The position numbers and the translations under genes were made by a program. Shown in pieces: positions 33,703 to 42,473 of a DNA stretch of 43,738 nt. This stretch comes from Bacteroides sp. (GTDB taxonomy: Bacteria; Bacteroidota; Bacteroidia; Bacteroidales; Bacteroidaceae): positions 1-43,738 of the forward strand of contig SUXX01000012.1 in assembly GCA_015060735.1 (NCBI GenBank), in the 5' to 3' direction. Positions within the stretch are counted from its first letter, which is position 1; each line of letters opens with the position of its first letter. Below the pieces are notes generated by a model that saw nothing but the letters and a program-made list of their open reading frames with translations, had not been told where the DNA came from and searched no databases.

Positions 33703-33896
33703 GTTTCACAAGTTTCACGGTATTATAAACTTCTGAATTTCAGCGTCTACAAGTGAAACTTTATGCTTTCATAGAAGTTCACCAAGTTTCACTCTAAAAA
33801 TGCAGTGTGAAACCAGTAAAACTAGGTGAAAGCACCGAAGTTTCACGTTTACGCTTTCTGTATCAATATGTTGTGGATGTGTGAAACTTGTGAAGG
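33703..33896. repeat. Mirror-symmetric array of GTTTCAC/GTGAAAC heptamers
   Basis: Six exact heptamers alternate in orientation: GTTTCAC at 33712, 33786 and 33840, and GTGAAAC at 33753, 33807 and 33881. Start spacings are 41, 33, 21, 33, 41, so every pair shares the centre 33799.5. The outermost pair extends to 10 bp (CAAGTTTCAC/GTGAAACTTG) with a seventh copy at 33703. Degenerate copies lie at 33765, 33826 and 33890. The 193-base element forms an imperfect giant palindrome in the gap between two convergent genes. No ORF of note. Confidence 0.8.
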
Positions 33897-33942
33897 CAGT
33901 TTTTATACCTATATGAATATGACCAACCCCAATAGAAGAAGT

Positions 33943-33979
33943 AAACACCAAGGCATTTTTTCTAAATCCCTTGGTGTTT
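33943..33979. terminator. Bidirectional terminator between convergent AraC and GH78 genes
   Basis: AAACACCAAGG (33943-33953) pairs perfectly with CCTTGGTGTTT (33969-33979) around a 15-base T-rich loop, 24 bases beyond the stop of the minus-strand GH78 gene. An eighth GTTTCAC heptamer overlaps its right arm. Confidence 0.6.
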
Positions 33980-34003
33980 CACATCATTCATCAAGAACAG
34001 ATC

Positions 34004-36577
34004 TTAACTATACTTAAGTTTCAATTTTAGTTTCTTTGTGTTTTCCAACAAATAAACCTTGATGCCATTCTTTTCTGTTCGTAACAAAGGCAATTTTATT
34101 TTTTCGCGTTCGTCCAACCATATCTCTGCAGAAACATTTTCTGGCATGTCGATGGTAACGATACGATTGCCCTGCTTACCTTTAGAGAAGAAGTGGACGA
34201 ATCCTCTTTGCGTATAAACATCGAATTCAACCAATTCTAAATCGGCTACTTGTGGTTCTATTTTAATCAAACTTCCGTCTGCCTTCAGCGGAGAGATACC
34301 AGCAACTCCCTGACTTAATGCAATCAAAGGTGCTACGGCACAATGGCTCCATTGTGATGTATTGTCTGGTTTCGCATCGAAGAACTCTTGCAACGTATTG
34401 TTTTCCCATACCGAACGCATTTGCCCCCATTGGGTTCTTAAATGTTCGATTACCTTATCCATTCTGCGATATTTAGCTAGTGCCCAAACTGGCCAAACGA
34501 TGTTACAAGGGTATGAAGAGCCCAAATTAGACGGACAATTTACTAGAATATCCAAACTCTTTTCGGTTTCACCATTCGGACACAAATTGTACATCAAGGC
34601 AACAGACAACGAACGGTCGCAATAACGGTCTTCGCCTTCTTCGGCACGCCATGGCATATTGGCTACAAAGACTTTCTGTTCCTTATCCCAAAATTTGCGG
34701 ATACAATTTTCTTCAAGCATCTTTCCATAAGCCAACACATCCTGTTCCAAATCTGGGCGTTCGAACAATACGCAGAGAGGAGCCAATGCATTCTTACACA
34801 TCGCAGCTACATATAAATTGAGTGCCAACTCTTTGTGCTTGTTCTGCTTATAAGACAAATGATCGATATAAACCGAACAGATACCAATATCCTCTGCCGG
34901 AATCAGTTTTTCGGTAGGATGTGTCAACGTCTTCATGTATTGATAGAACTTTATCAAACGTGGAAAAACTTCGGTGAGATAATCCTTATTGCCTGTATAC
35001 ATGTAATAATGATAGGTATCGAAACAGAATCCTACGCTATGGTCCAAAATTGGGCCCCAAGCGGTCATCTGCACTTGTCTTTCGAACACACGTACCAATC
35101 TATCCCAGCCTGGCCAGCTATCCATGAAATAGCCTTCCAAAGAACTACCCTGGCTGAATGTATTGATGTATCTGCCCACAAGGCTATCGCTCTTCAGGAA
35201 TTGATAAACGGCATGTAACTGATGGCTACCATCGCCACTATATTGTTGGCGTTCGCGAGCCATTCCGTCGACAAGCGTTTCCTGAGCACAATTGTTCAGC
35301 GTATTGATTGAAGCATTCAACACATGTTGAAGAGTATCATCCTTAACGACAATATTCGGAGTGACGCTCCATGGATACACTCTTCTTCGCATACCGATAT
35401 TCGAAATCTTGACCGGACGATCGAAGTTACGAACCAACAATTGCACCCAACGATAACTTTCAAAATCGAAGGTCTCGAACGTATTGATACCTTCCTTACA
35501 AATCAATCTGGACCAAGAATGAAAATGAGAGTTGATGATAGCCGGGCCACCTTGTTCGTGAGCTTCGTGTACCAACATTTCCACGATGGTTCCTTCAGGA
35601 GCATCGATAGTAAAGAAGGGGAAACCTACTCCTTGCTCGTCGTAAGCAAAAATATAGGAAACTGTTTTATCGCCTTGCGGTTCAATGATAAAGACACTAT
35701 CATTTACATTCTCTTTATACAACACTCTATCTTGAACTTCATATGCCTTGTCGTCCATCGCCATATCGAAGAAATTTTCGGCAGGCACTTTCCAATCAAT
35801 AACCATGGACTCTTTCAAGGACGGATTCTTCACGAATGTTTCTTTCATCATCGGAACCGTTCTTTCACGTATTTCTACGGTTCTATTCCCATTACGGGCC
35901 TCCCAAATATAATCACGATATCCGTTAGCCATAGAAGGTCTGTTACCTGGTCCCAATATTTTTGCAGGCAACCAATCCTCGCCCATCACATAGTCTGCCT
36001 TGTCCCAACCGTATGGATACAATCGGGCATCGAAGCATTCTTGCAAAGAACGCAAGAACCATCTTTTAAATTTCCCCGGTTCCCAACTTCTAGCCAAAGA
36101 GCACTTCCAAGAAGCATCAGACACAATGTTCATGCCATCAATATCTAAGTTCACCAACAAACCCGGTTTACCAAACGGTGTTGTTCCATCGCCACTACCA
36201 AAGAAACATACCTCTACCGCAATAGTATTCGTTCCTTTCTTTAAATACTTTTTAATATCCAAAGGATCAGCTTCCTGCCATCTCGGATCGGAAGGTGCAG
36301 GTCCCCATTGAACCCGTTCGCCATTCACGAAAATCTTATAACGACTATCTGCAATAATCCAACCTTTCGCTTGCTGCGGAAGTTCGTTTAAAACAATATC
36401 CTTTCGGAAAAGCACAAACGTATTTTGCAAAGTTCTGGTAGATGGATACCAGATCCACTTGGCTGGATTCAAGTCCAATCGCTTACCGTATTCGTTACGG
36501 GAAGATGCATTCACACCTACAAACGAGCATAGCAAATAAGCAACCAAACAAATAAAGATTCTAAACTTATTTTTCAT
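34004..36577 (-). CDS. GH78-like alpha-L-rhamnosidase family protein, exported
   Basis: 857 residues with a signal peptide (IFICLVAYLLCSFVGVNA). An N-terminal beta-sandwich (AKWIWYPSTRTLQNTFVLFRKD, about 38-60; WIIADSRYKIFVNGERV) resembles rhamnosidase accessory domains. The catalytic barrel opens with ETLVDGMARERQQYSGDG, the GH78 equivalent of DCPxRxERxGWTGD. A later SVWENNTLQEFFDA supplies a candidate catalytic Glu, and WSHCAVAPL matches the family end of the barrel. It differs from the rhamnosidase at 30154 and likely handles another linkage or a modified rhamnose. It is transcribed with the isomerase gene 35 bases upstream. Confidence 0.85.
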   Translation of the reverse strand: MKNKFRIFICLVAYLLCSFVGVNASSRNEYGKRLDLNPAKWIWYPSTRTLQNTFVLFRKDIVLNELPQQAKGWIIADSRYKIFVNGERVQWGPAPSDPRWQEADPLDIKKYLKKGTNTIAVEVCFFGSGDGTTPFGKPGLLVNLDIDGMNIVSDASWKCSLARSWEPGKFKRWFLRSLQECFDARLYPYGWDKADYVMGEDWLPAKILGPGNRPSMANGYRDYIWEARNGNRTVEIRERTVPMMKETFVKNPSLKESMVIDWKVPAENFFDMAMDDKAYEVQDRVLYKENVNDSVFIIEPQGDKTVSYIFAYDEQGVGFPFFTIDAPEGTIVEMLVHEAHEQGGPAIINSHFHSWSRLICKEGINTFETFDFESYRWVQLLVRNFDRPVKISNIGMRRRVYPWSVTPNIVVKDDTLQHVLNASINTLNNCAQETLVDGMARERQQYSGDGSHQLHAVYQFLKSDSLVGRYINTFSQGSSLEGYFMDSWPGWDRLVRVFERQVQMTAWGPILDHSVGFCFDTYHYYMYTGNKDYLTEVFPRLIKFYQYMKTLTHPTEKLIPAEDIGICSVYIDHLSYKQNKHKELALNLYVAAMCKNALAPLCVLFERPDLEQDVLAYGKMLEENCIRKFWDKEQKVFVANMPWRAEEGEDRYCDRSLSVALMYNLCPNGETEKSLDILVNCPSNLGSSYPCNIVWPVWALAKYRRMDKVIEHLRTQWGQMRSVWENNTLQEFFDAKPDNTSQWSHCAVAPLIALSQGVAGISPLKADGSLIKIEPQVADLELVEFDVYTQRGFVHFFSKGKQGNRIVTIDMPENVSAEIWLDEREKIKLPLLRTEKNGIKVYLLENTKKLKLKLKYS

Positions 36578-36612
36578 GTATCAATTGTTTTTTCTATTAC
36601 TTATGCAATAAC

Positions 36613-38040
36613 TTAGCATACCTTTACAATAGGTATATTCAACAAACTAGCCACCTTTTCAAGTTTATGTGCCACGTGTCCTCTACCGATGGCACAATGG
36701 TGAGAAGGACCCGCCTTACTCCATGCATTGATGAAAGCACGAGCACCACATGAAAAACGATAACGGCTATTTGTATTACCAATATTCAGTACAGGACCTT
36801 CAACCGCTTCGGCCTCAGCAACTAATAAGAACACTCCATCACGGCCTTCACACACTGAAAGTAAAGTTACATCACCCGACTTAACAGTCATTTGGATAGA
36901 TAGTCCCTTACCCGGTTTACCATGATAAACCGGAAGCGGTACCAATTGTACTGCATCATCCGACATTGCAAAATGTGCAGGACCGTCGTGTCCCCAAAGC
37001 ACAACGTCGTCGTTAAAATCAGCAGTATACAGTTCTGAGAAACTTCCACCGGCTCCCAAAAGCGACATAATTTTCATCGCTTGCACATTCTTCACTTCAC
37101 ATTCACCAGCTACCGGTACACCTTTACCTGTCAAAAGTGTATTACCTACAATTACCGATGTAATCAAGTTTTCATAAGTACTACCATTTCTTCCTTCATA
37201 GTAGTATGCCATCGAACCCAAATCATGCGATTCAACCAAACGGTCTAAAGCAACCGAAGTACGTGCCGCTCTATCTAATTCGTATTCTTCACAGTCTTCT
37301 GAGACATGGAACGTTTCTTCGAATTCTTTTCTCTTCTTAGCCAAATCCTCGGCGGTTACATTGTCATAGAAATGCGACAATTCACACATTTCTAGTTGTT
37401 CGATATGTGTACCAAAGGTTATCGATTGCAAAGTCGTATCGGTATAAACATCCAACATACCATCGTAGTAATGTCCTAAAATACCCATACGATTTTCACG
37501 CATTCCTTTCTTTACGCGAGCAGCATCAATCCAAGCCTCAATTTCATTCCAAACAATACTATCGTCCAAATAACCTGTAACGATATCATACATAACATCA
37601 GTACGATTCAAAACGGCAGCAAATTCGGGTGCAGAACATGCCTGGCAGTGTGCCAACCATTCGCCTGTCATTTCTTTTCTACTAGGCAAACTATTGAAAT
37701 ACTTGTAATCGATAGCAGCAACAGGTTGTACATTTAGAAAAATGACAGGAACCTTACACTGTTGGGCTAAAGGGAGTATCAACGATGACAATGCGTAAGT
37801 TGATATGTAGACAAATAAAATTTCGATATGCTTATTCGTCATTTCATTTGCCGCATTTTGAACTTTTTGCGGTGAGTCAAGCAAACCTCCATCAATCACA
37901 TTAACCGAATACATCTCCATTCTTTGGCGAATCGTTTGTTGATATCCTAACAAACGGCTTTGTAAGTCTTCGAATTGTGCCCAATATGTATTTAGTCCAA
38001 CACCAATGAGACCTACATTTAAATTAATACGTTTATCCAT
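36613..38040 (-). CDS. L-fucose/L-arabinose isomerase superfamily sugar isomerase
   Basis: 475 residues, no signal, cytoplasmic. The N-terminal region (LNVGLIGVGLNTYW, then FVYISTYALSSLILPLAQ) is the Rossmann-like start of FucI/AraA proteins. Metal and catalytic positions can be matched to the FucI pattern: Glu in AGECEVKN, Asp in YTADFNDDVVLWGHDGPAH and His in the C-terminal SHHCAIGRGH. These enzymes interconvert aldoses and ketoses with Mn2+. The true substrate is unknown; the family is distinct from RhaA, so a rhamnose isomerase role is not implied. First gene of the minus-strand operon with the secreted GH78, suggesting it handles the sugar released by that enzyme. Confidence 0.82.
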   Translation of the reverse strand: MDKRINLNVGLIGVGLNTYWAQFEDLQSRLLGYQQTIRQRMEMYSVNVIDGGLLDSPQKVQNAANEMTNKHIEILFVYISTYALSSLILPLAQQCKVPVIFLNVQPVAAIDYKYFNSLPSRKEMTGEWLAHCQACSAPEFAAVLNRTDVMYDIVTGYLDDSIVWNEIEAWIDAARVKKGMRENRMGILGHYYDGMLDVYTDTTLQSITFGTHIEQLEMCELSHFYDNVTAEDLAKKRKEFEETFHVSEDCEEYELDRAARTSVALDRLVESHDLGSMAYYYEGRNGSTYENLITSVIVGNTLLTGKGVPVAGECEVKNVQAMKIMSLLGAGGSFSELYTADFNDDVVLWGHDGPAHFAMSDDAVQLVPLPVYHGKPGKGLSIQMTVKSGDVTLLSVCEGRDGVFLLVAEAEAVEGPVLNIGNTNSRYRFSCGARAFINAWSKAGPSHHCAIGRGHVAHKLEKVASLLNIPIVKVC

Positions 38041-38066
38041 CGCTTAATATACATCTATATAATAGG

Positions 38067-38074
38067 CAAAGATA
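38067..38074 (-). promoter_or_regulatory. -7 box for the isomerase-GH78 operon
   Basis: The minus strand reads TATCTTTG, 26 bases before the isomerase start. No -33 TTTG is found at the right distance, which suits an activator-dependent promoter. Confidence 0.45.
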
Positions 38075-38147
38075 GAGTTTCATAAAGTGTTCGGAATGTG
38101 ATATTTGATATATGAACCTTGTTTTTTGATTACTGAATGAAATAAAC

Positions 38148-38199
38148 GTAGCGAAGAATCTTTGGATACACAAACGGTGCTGTTAAGATTCTTCGCTAC
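38148..38199. repeat. REP-like palindrome, 14-bp perfect stem
   Basis: GTAGCGAAGAATCT (38148-38161) pairs with AGATTCTTCGCTAC (38186-38199) around a 24-base loop; GAATGACATTC follows on the right. Same family as the elements at 248, 6373, 40530 and 43099. It lies between the DPP-IV gene end and the isomerase promoter. Confidence 0.7.
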
Positions 38200-38227
38200 A
38201 CTCTGAATGACATTCTTTTCTACAGAA

Positions 38228-40429
38228 TTACTTCAAGTGTTCAATGAAGAAATTCGTAACGCGAGTCAATAAATGGTTGGTGGTGTTTCCACCTCGGATA
38301 CCATGGTTACGGTTGGTGTAAATATGCATGTCGAATTGCTTGTTGGCTTGTACCAAAGCTTCACTATATTCAGAGGCATTGCGGAGGTGTACATTGTCGT
38401 CTGCTGTACCGTGAATCAAAAGTAAATTTCCACTTAACTTGTGGGCACGGGTAATGGCTGATGAAGCTTGGTATCCTTCCATGTTTTCCTTGGGAGTACG
38501 CATGAATCGTTCGGTGTATACGGTGTCATAATAACGCCAATCCGAAGGTGCGGCAACGGCTACACCTGCTTTGAAAACGGGCGTACCTTCGCTCATTGAC
38601 ATCAAGGTGTTGTATCCACCGTAGCTCCATCCCCAAATACCGATGTTGTTGGCATCTACATATGGTAGTGTGCCCAAATAAAGAGCTGCTTCTACTTGGT
38701 CGCGAGCTTCTTTCACACCGAGATTTAGGTAAGTGCACTTTTCGAAGGCAGCTCCACGTCCACCTGTGCCACGTCCGTCTACGCTGACAGAGATGAATCC
38801 ATGGTCAGCCATGTAAGCTTCGAACATTCCACCATCGCCACGTGAACCGATGTTCCATCGGTCGGTGACTTGTTGCGAGCCTGGCCCACTATATTGGTGC
38901 ATGATAACCGGATATTTTTTGTTCGGGTCGAAGTTGGCAGGCTTCATTATCCATCCGTTCAATTCTACTCCGTCACTGGTCTTGAAGGTAAAGAATTCCT
39001 TGCTAGGCATGTTTAGAGATGCAATGCGTTGAACTAGCTTTTGGTTGTTTACCAATGTGGTCAATTGCTTGCCGGTGTTATCGTTGATGGTGATGACCGG
39101 TGGGGTACTCAAATTAGAGAATGTATTGATGTAATACTTCATGCTCTTACTGAAGATGGCACGGTTTGTTCCTTCCTTGGCTGAGAGCTTGGTTTTACGT
39201 CCCTTGGCATCAATTTTGTAAACAGCAGTGCGAAGCGGGCTTCCTTCATTGCTGGTATAATAATAGGTGTTGGCTTTTTCATCCCAACCCAAAAAGTCTT
39301 TTACCTCAAAGTTCCCTTTGGTGATTTGCTTGATTAGATTGCCTCCTGCTGAGTATAGATAAAGGTGATTGAAACCGTCCTTTTCGCTCATCATGACGAA
39401 GTTGTTTGGGTAAAATTTAATGTTGCCATAAGCTTCTTCTTTGATGTATTGTTCGGCTTCGTCGCGTACCACGAGTTTGCATAAAGTGCTTCGTGGATTG
39501 GCGAAATACAAATCAAAACGATTTTGGTGACGGTTGAGGGTCATGATGGCCAATGTGTTTTCATCATTGGTGAATTGGATACGAGGAATGTAACCGTCTA
39601 CATCCAGTGGAAGATCCATCTTGCGTGTCACCTTCGACTTGATGTCGAAAGTATGAACACTTACCTGTGAGTTGTCAACACCCGGAATCGGGTATTTATA
39701 ATTGTATGCACCGGGGTATACGGCATATTCATTTAAAGCAGGATTCATTCCTTGGTAGAGTGGGAAAGAATACATAGGAACTTTGCTTTCATCAAAGCGG
39801 ATGTAAGCAATCATCTTACTGTCGGCACTGAAGTCGAAAGCACGATTGAAACCAAATTCCTCTTCATATACCCAGTCAGGAATACCGTTTAATATTTCGT
39901 TGTATTTCCCGTCTTCGGTGATTTGCGATTCGCTATTGCCAAACAGAAGTTTGACCAGATAGATGTTGTTGTTTCGGACAAAGGCTATTTGTGTACCATC
40001 CGGCGAGAACAAAGGAACTTGTTGAGGCCCACCATCAGACAATGTTTCAAGGGTGTTGTTGCGTACATTGAAGATGTAATATACGGCGGTAAACGAACGA
40101 CGATAAATGGGCTTGGTCTCTGTTTGAATCAAAATGCGGCTTTCGTCCGGTGACATGATATAGTCATCAAAAGACCTCAGCGTGCAATCGCGGGCGGTTG
40201 AAACGTCAAAGATGGTAGCCACTTCCTGTCCGGTCTTGAAAGAATACTTGACAATTTTCTTTCTGTCCCGGCTAATTTGGGTGTAATGTTCACCATCTAA
40301 CATCGGCTTGATGCCGGAAATACCTTCTGTGCGGTAGGCTCCGTTTGCTACTTCTTGTAAAGTTACCTGTTGGGCGTTGCCGAATAATACGGACAAGCAT
40401 AAGTACAATAATATGCTTAACTTTTTCAT
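38228..40429 (-). CDS. Dipeptidyl peptidase IV (S9B family), exported
   Basis: 733 residues with a signal peptide (LLYLCLSVLFGNAQ). Residues about 40-470 form the eight-bladed propeller of S9 peptidases, with the substrate-binding Glu pair in DWVYEEEFGFNRAF. The alpha/beta-hydrolase domain has GWSYGG (Ser602), HGTADDNVH (Asp near 678) and NRNHGI (His709). It removes Xaa-Pro dipeptides from peptides in the periplasm; related Bacteroides enzymes act on host and dietary peptides. Single gene, divergent from the radical SAM gene. Confidence 0.93.
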   Translation of the reverse strand: MKKLSILLYLCLSVLFGNAQQVTLQEVANGAYRTEGISGIKPMLDGEHYTQISRDRKKIVKYSFKTGQEVATIFDVSTARDCTLRSFDDYIMSPDESRILIQTETKPIYRRSFTAVYYIFNVRNNTLETLSDGGPQQVPLFSPDGTQIAFVRNNNIYLVKLLFGNSESQITEDGKYNEILNGIPDWVYEEEFGFNRAFDFSADSKMIAYIRFDESKVPMYSFPLYQGMNPALNEYAVYPGAYNYKYPIPGVDNSQVSVHTFDIKSKVTRKMDLPLDVDGYIPRIQFTNDENTLAIMTLNRHQNRFDLYFANPRSTLCKLVVRDEAEQYIKEEAYGNIKFYPNNFVMMSEKDGFNHLYLYSAGGNLIKQITKGNFEVKDFLGWDEKANTYYYTSNEGSPLRTAVYKIDAKGRKTKLSAKEGTNRAIFSKSMKYYINTFSNLSTPPVITINDNTGKQLTTLVNNQKLVQRIASLNMPSKEFFTFKTSDGVELNGWIMKPANFDPNKKYPVIMHQYSGPGSQQVTDRWNIGSRGDGGMFEAYMADHGFISVSVDGRGTGGRGAAFEKCTYLNLGVKEARDQVEAALYLGTLPYVDANNIGIWGWSYGGYNTLMSMSEGTPVFKAGVAVAAPSDWRYYDTVYTERFMRTPKENMEGYQASSAITRAHKLSGNLLLIHGTADDNVHLRNASEYSEALVQANKQFDMHIYTNRNHGIRGGNTTNHLLTRVTNFFIEHLK

Positions 40430-40460
40430 GTGATAATGTTTCTTTATATTTAACTGTTGG

Positions 40461-40498
40461 CAAAGATAGGAGTTTTGTTTGGATTTTGCTTATCTTTG
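40461..40498. promoter_or_regulatory. Facing -7 boxes of divergent promoters
   Basis: The plus strand has TATCTTTG at 40491-40498 (for the radical SAM gene); the minus strand has TATCTTTG at 40461-40468 (for the DPP-IV gene). The two boxes form an 8-bp inverted repeat 22 bases apart, so the two promoters overlap and may compete. Confidence 0.5.
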
Positions 40499-40529
40499 TG
40501 GGACTATAATCTTCATTCTTTCTTCTTTT

Positions 40530-40613
40530 GTCATTCGGACGACCGAAGGGAATGCGAATCTTGGAAGTATAAAGTGGATGTTACTGAGATTCTTCGCTTC
40601 GCTCTACATGGCA
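40530..40613. repeat. Degenerate REP-like element in a 5' leader
   Basis: GTCATTCGG...GCGAATCT at the left and AGATTCTTCGCTTCGCTC at the right repeat the REP-family words in inverted order, with an extra small hairpin CATTCGG-ACGA-CCGAAGGGAATG. It lies between the -7 box and the radical SAM start codon, so it would be in the mRNA leader. Confidence 0.55.
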
Positions 40614-40640
40614 AGTGGAGAAGCTATTTAAAACAGAATA

Positions 40641-41579
40641 ATGAATAACGAGTCTCGATACAACGATCTTTCGGCTTACTTCTCCGCACACTTTCCTTAT
40701 AAGGTGCAGAAGATTTCTTTGAATGCCGGCTTTACTTGTCCCAATCGGGATGGGACGGTTGGCTTTGGCGGATGCACGTATTGCAATAATCAGACTTTCA
40801 ACCCGGCTTATTGTAAGACCGAAAAGAGTGTGGCCGAACAATTAGAGGAAGGCAAGCAATTCTTTGCTCGCAAATATCCTAATATGAAGTTTTTGGCTTA
40901 CTTCCAAGCCTATACCAATACGTATGCCGGATTGGAAGAACTGAAACGGAAGTACGAGGAAGCTTTAGCTGTTCCCGATGTGGTGGGATTGGTTATTGGA
41001 ACTCGTCCCGATTGTATGCCGGATGCTTTGCTTGATTATTTGGAAGAACTGAATCGACATACCTTCCTCATTGTGGAATATGGTATTGAAAGTACGGATA
41101 ATGCAATCTTGAAGCGAATCAACCGAGGACATACCTTTGAAGCGGCCGTAGAAGCGGTGAAAAGAACTTCTGCTCGCGGAATTAGGGTGGGAGCACATAT
41201 CATCCTCGGTCTGCCGGGTGAGTCGCGTGAAAAACTCGTAGAACAAGCGGGGATATTGTCTGAATTGCCTCTGACGACGTTGAAACTTCATCAGTTGCAA
41301 TTAATCAAAGGCACACGCATGGCGGCTGAATATGAAACGCAACCGAATGATTTCCATCTTTACAAGGCTGATGAATACATTGATTTAGTGATTGATTATG
41401 TAGAACATCTTCGCCCGGATATTGTATTGGAACGTTTTGTGTCTCAATCACCCAAAGAGTTATTGATAGCTCCCGACTGGGGTTTGAAGAATCATGAATT
41501 TACAGACAAGGTGAAGAAGCGGATGCGAGAACGGGATGCTTGGCAGGGAAAACAATATAAGCATAAAGAGGAGCAATAA
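40641..41579 (+). CDS. Radical SAM protein, TIGR01212/YhcC family
   Basis: 312 residues. The cluster motif is in SLNAGFTCPNRDG and GGCTYCNN: Cys28 in CPNRDG plus Cys40 and Cys43 in CTYC give the spaced triad of this family, which has an unusually long gap between the first and second Cys. Other landmarks are FLAYFQAYTNTYA, VIGTRPDC, VEYGIES and HIILGLPGE. Family members are widespread conserved proteins thought to modify RNA or a cofactor, with function not settled. Single gene; the stop codon lies in the loop of a terminator hairpin. Confidence 0.92.
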   Translation: MNNESRYNDLSAYFSAHFPYKVQKISLNAGFTCPNRDGTVGFGGCTYCNNQTFNPAYCKTEKSVAEQLEEGKQFFARKYPNMKFLAYFQAYTNTYAGLEELKRKYEEALAVPDVVGLVIGTRPDCMPDALLDYLEELNRHTFLIVEYGIESTDNAILKRINRGHTFEAAVEAVKRTSARGIRVGAHIILGLPGESREKLVEQAGILSELPLTTLKLHQLQLIKGTRMAAEYETQPNDFHLYKADEYIDLVIDYVEHLRPDIVLERFVSQSPKELLIAPDWGLKNHEFTDKVKKRMRERDAWQGKQYKHKEEQ

Positions 41580-41596
41580 TGCTCCTCCTTATGCTT
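41559..41596. terminator. Bidirectional terminator overlapping the radical SAM gene end
   Basis: AAGCATAA-A-GAGGAGCA (41559-41575) pairs with TGCTCCTC-C-TTATGCTT (41580-41596): 16 of 17 positions with an ATAA loop. The TAA stop (41577-41579) sits in the loop. The right arm ends one base before the stop of the convergent MscS gene, so both genes share it. Confidence 0.75.
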
Positions 41597-41597
41597 A

Positions 41598-42428
41598 TTA
41601 TGCTTGATGTACAGTGAGTTGTGGGAATGGGAATGAAATGCCACGTTCGTTGAAGGTTGCATATACATTCTTGTTCATATCAAAGTTCACATCCCAATAA
41701 TCAGAAGCTTTTACCCATACACGGACGGTAATGTTTACACTGCTTTCTGCCAAGTTGCCCACTTCGACAAATGGAGCCGGTTCTTTCAGAATTCGTGTGT
41801 CTTTGTTGATGATTTCCATTAAGATGGTTTGTGCTTGTTTGAAGTCGGTGCCGTATTCAACGCCGAACGAGAAGTCTACACGGCGGATGTCTTTGCGGCT
41901 ATAGTTGGTTACAACTGCACCGCTCATAGCACCATTCGGGGCAAAAACAACTCGGTTATCCGGAGTTGTGAGCACGGTATGGAAAATCTGGATATCGGTA
42001 ACAGTACCCGATGCACCGGTTGAAGCTTCGATGTAATCGCCGACTTTATATGGACGGAATACAAGGATGATGACGCCACCGGCAAAGTTGGATAGATTAC
42101 CCGAGAGAGCCATACCTACGGCTACACCGGCAGAGGCTAGAAGGGCTGCGAAACTGGTTAGCTCAATGCCTAATTGTCCGATGACTGCCAAGAACAACAA
42201 AACTAAAAGCGTAATGTTAATGATGCTTTTCAAGAAACTTTGGATGCTTGGCTCTACTTTACGCTTGTTGAGCATCTTGGCAAATAACTTGTTGGCCCAA
42301 TTAACGATGAATTTACCAATAATGTAGATGATGATGGCACCAAGGATTCTTCCTCCTAAATCAATGCTTCCGTCAATCAGCTTGTTGATAACTTCGTTGA
42401 TCTGTTCGTTTGTAATAGCTAAAAACAT
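41598..42428 (-). CDS. Small mechanosensitive channel, MscS family
   Basis: 276 residues with three membrane helices. The pore-lining helix reads LASAGVAVGMALSGNLSNFAGG, shown in two blocks here as LASAGVAVGMA and LSGNLSNFAGG, with the alternating Ala/Gly packing of MscS TM3. The beta-domain follows with FRPYKVGDYIE and VFAPNGAMSGAVVTNYSRKD. The channel opens under membrane tension and releases solutes during osmotic downshock. The protein is close to E. coli MscS in length (286). Single gene. Confidence 0.94.
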   Translation of the reverse strand: MFLAITNEQINEVINKLIDGSIDLGGRILGAIIIYIIGKFIVNWANKLFAKMLNKRKVEPSIQSFLKSIINITLLVLLFLAVIGQLGIELTSFAALLASAGVAVGMALSGNLSNFAGGVIILVFRPYKVGDYIEASTGASGTVTDIQIFHTVLTTPDNRVVFAPNGAMSGAVVTNYSRKDIRRVDFSFGVEYGTDFKQAQTILMEIINKDTRILKEPAPFVEVGNLAESSVNITVRVWVKASDYWDVNFDMNKNVYATFNERGISFPFPQLTVHQA

Positions 42429-42473
42429 AATACCTAATTTAAATGGTTAATAATATAGTTTTTGTTTGTTTAT

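Noticed and set aside
33675-34003. CRISPR array, suggested by repeated GTTTCAC words
   Set aside because: The repeat is only 7-10 bases, alternates in orientation and has unequal spacings arranged as a mirror; no cas genes are present.
35324-36148. Plus-strand ORF of 274 codons
   Set aside because: Shadow opposite the GH78-like gene; composition is not protein-like.
36613-38040. Assignment as L-rhamnose isomerase from the rhamnosidase context
   Set aside because: The sequence follows the FucI/AraA pattern and not the TIM-barrel RhaA pattern; substrate left open.
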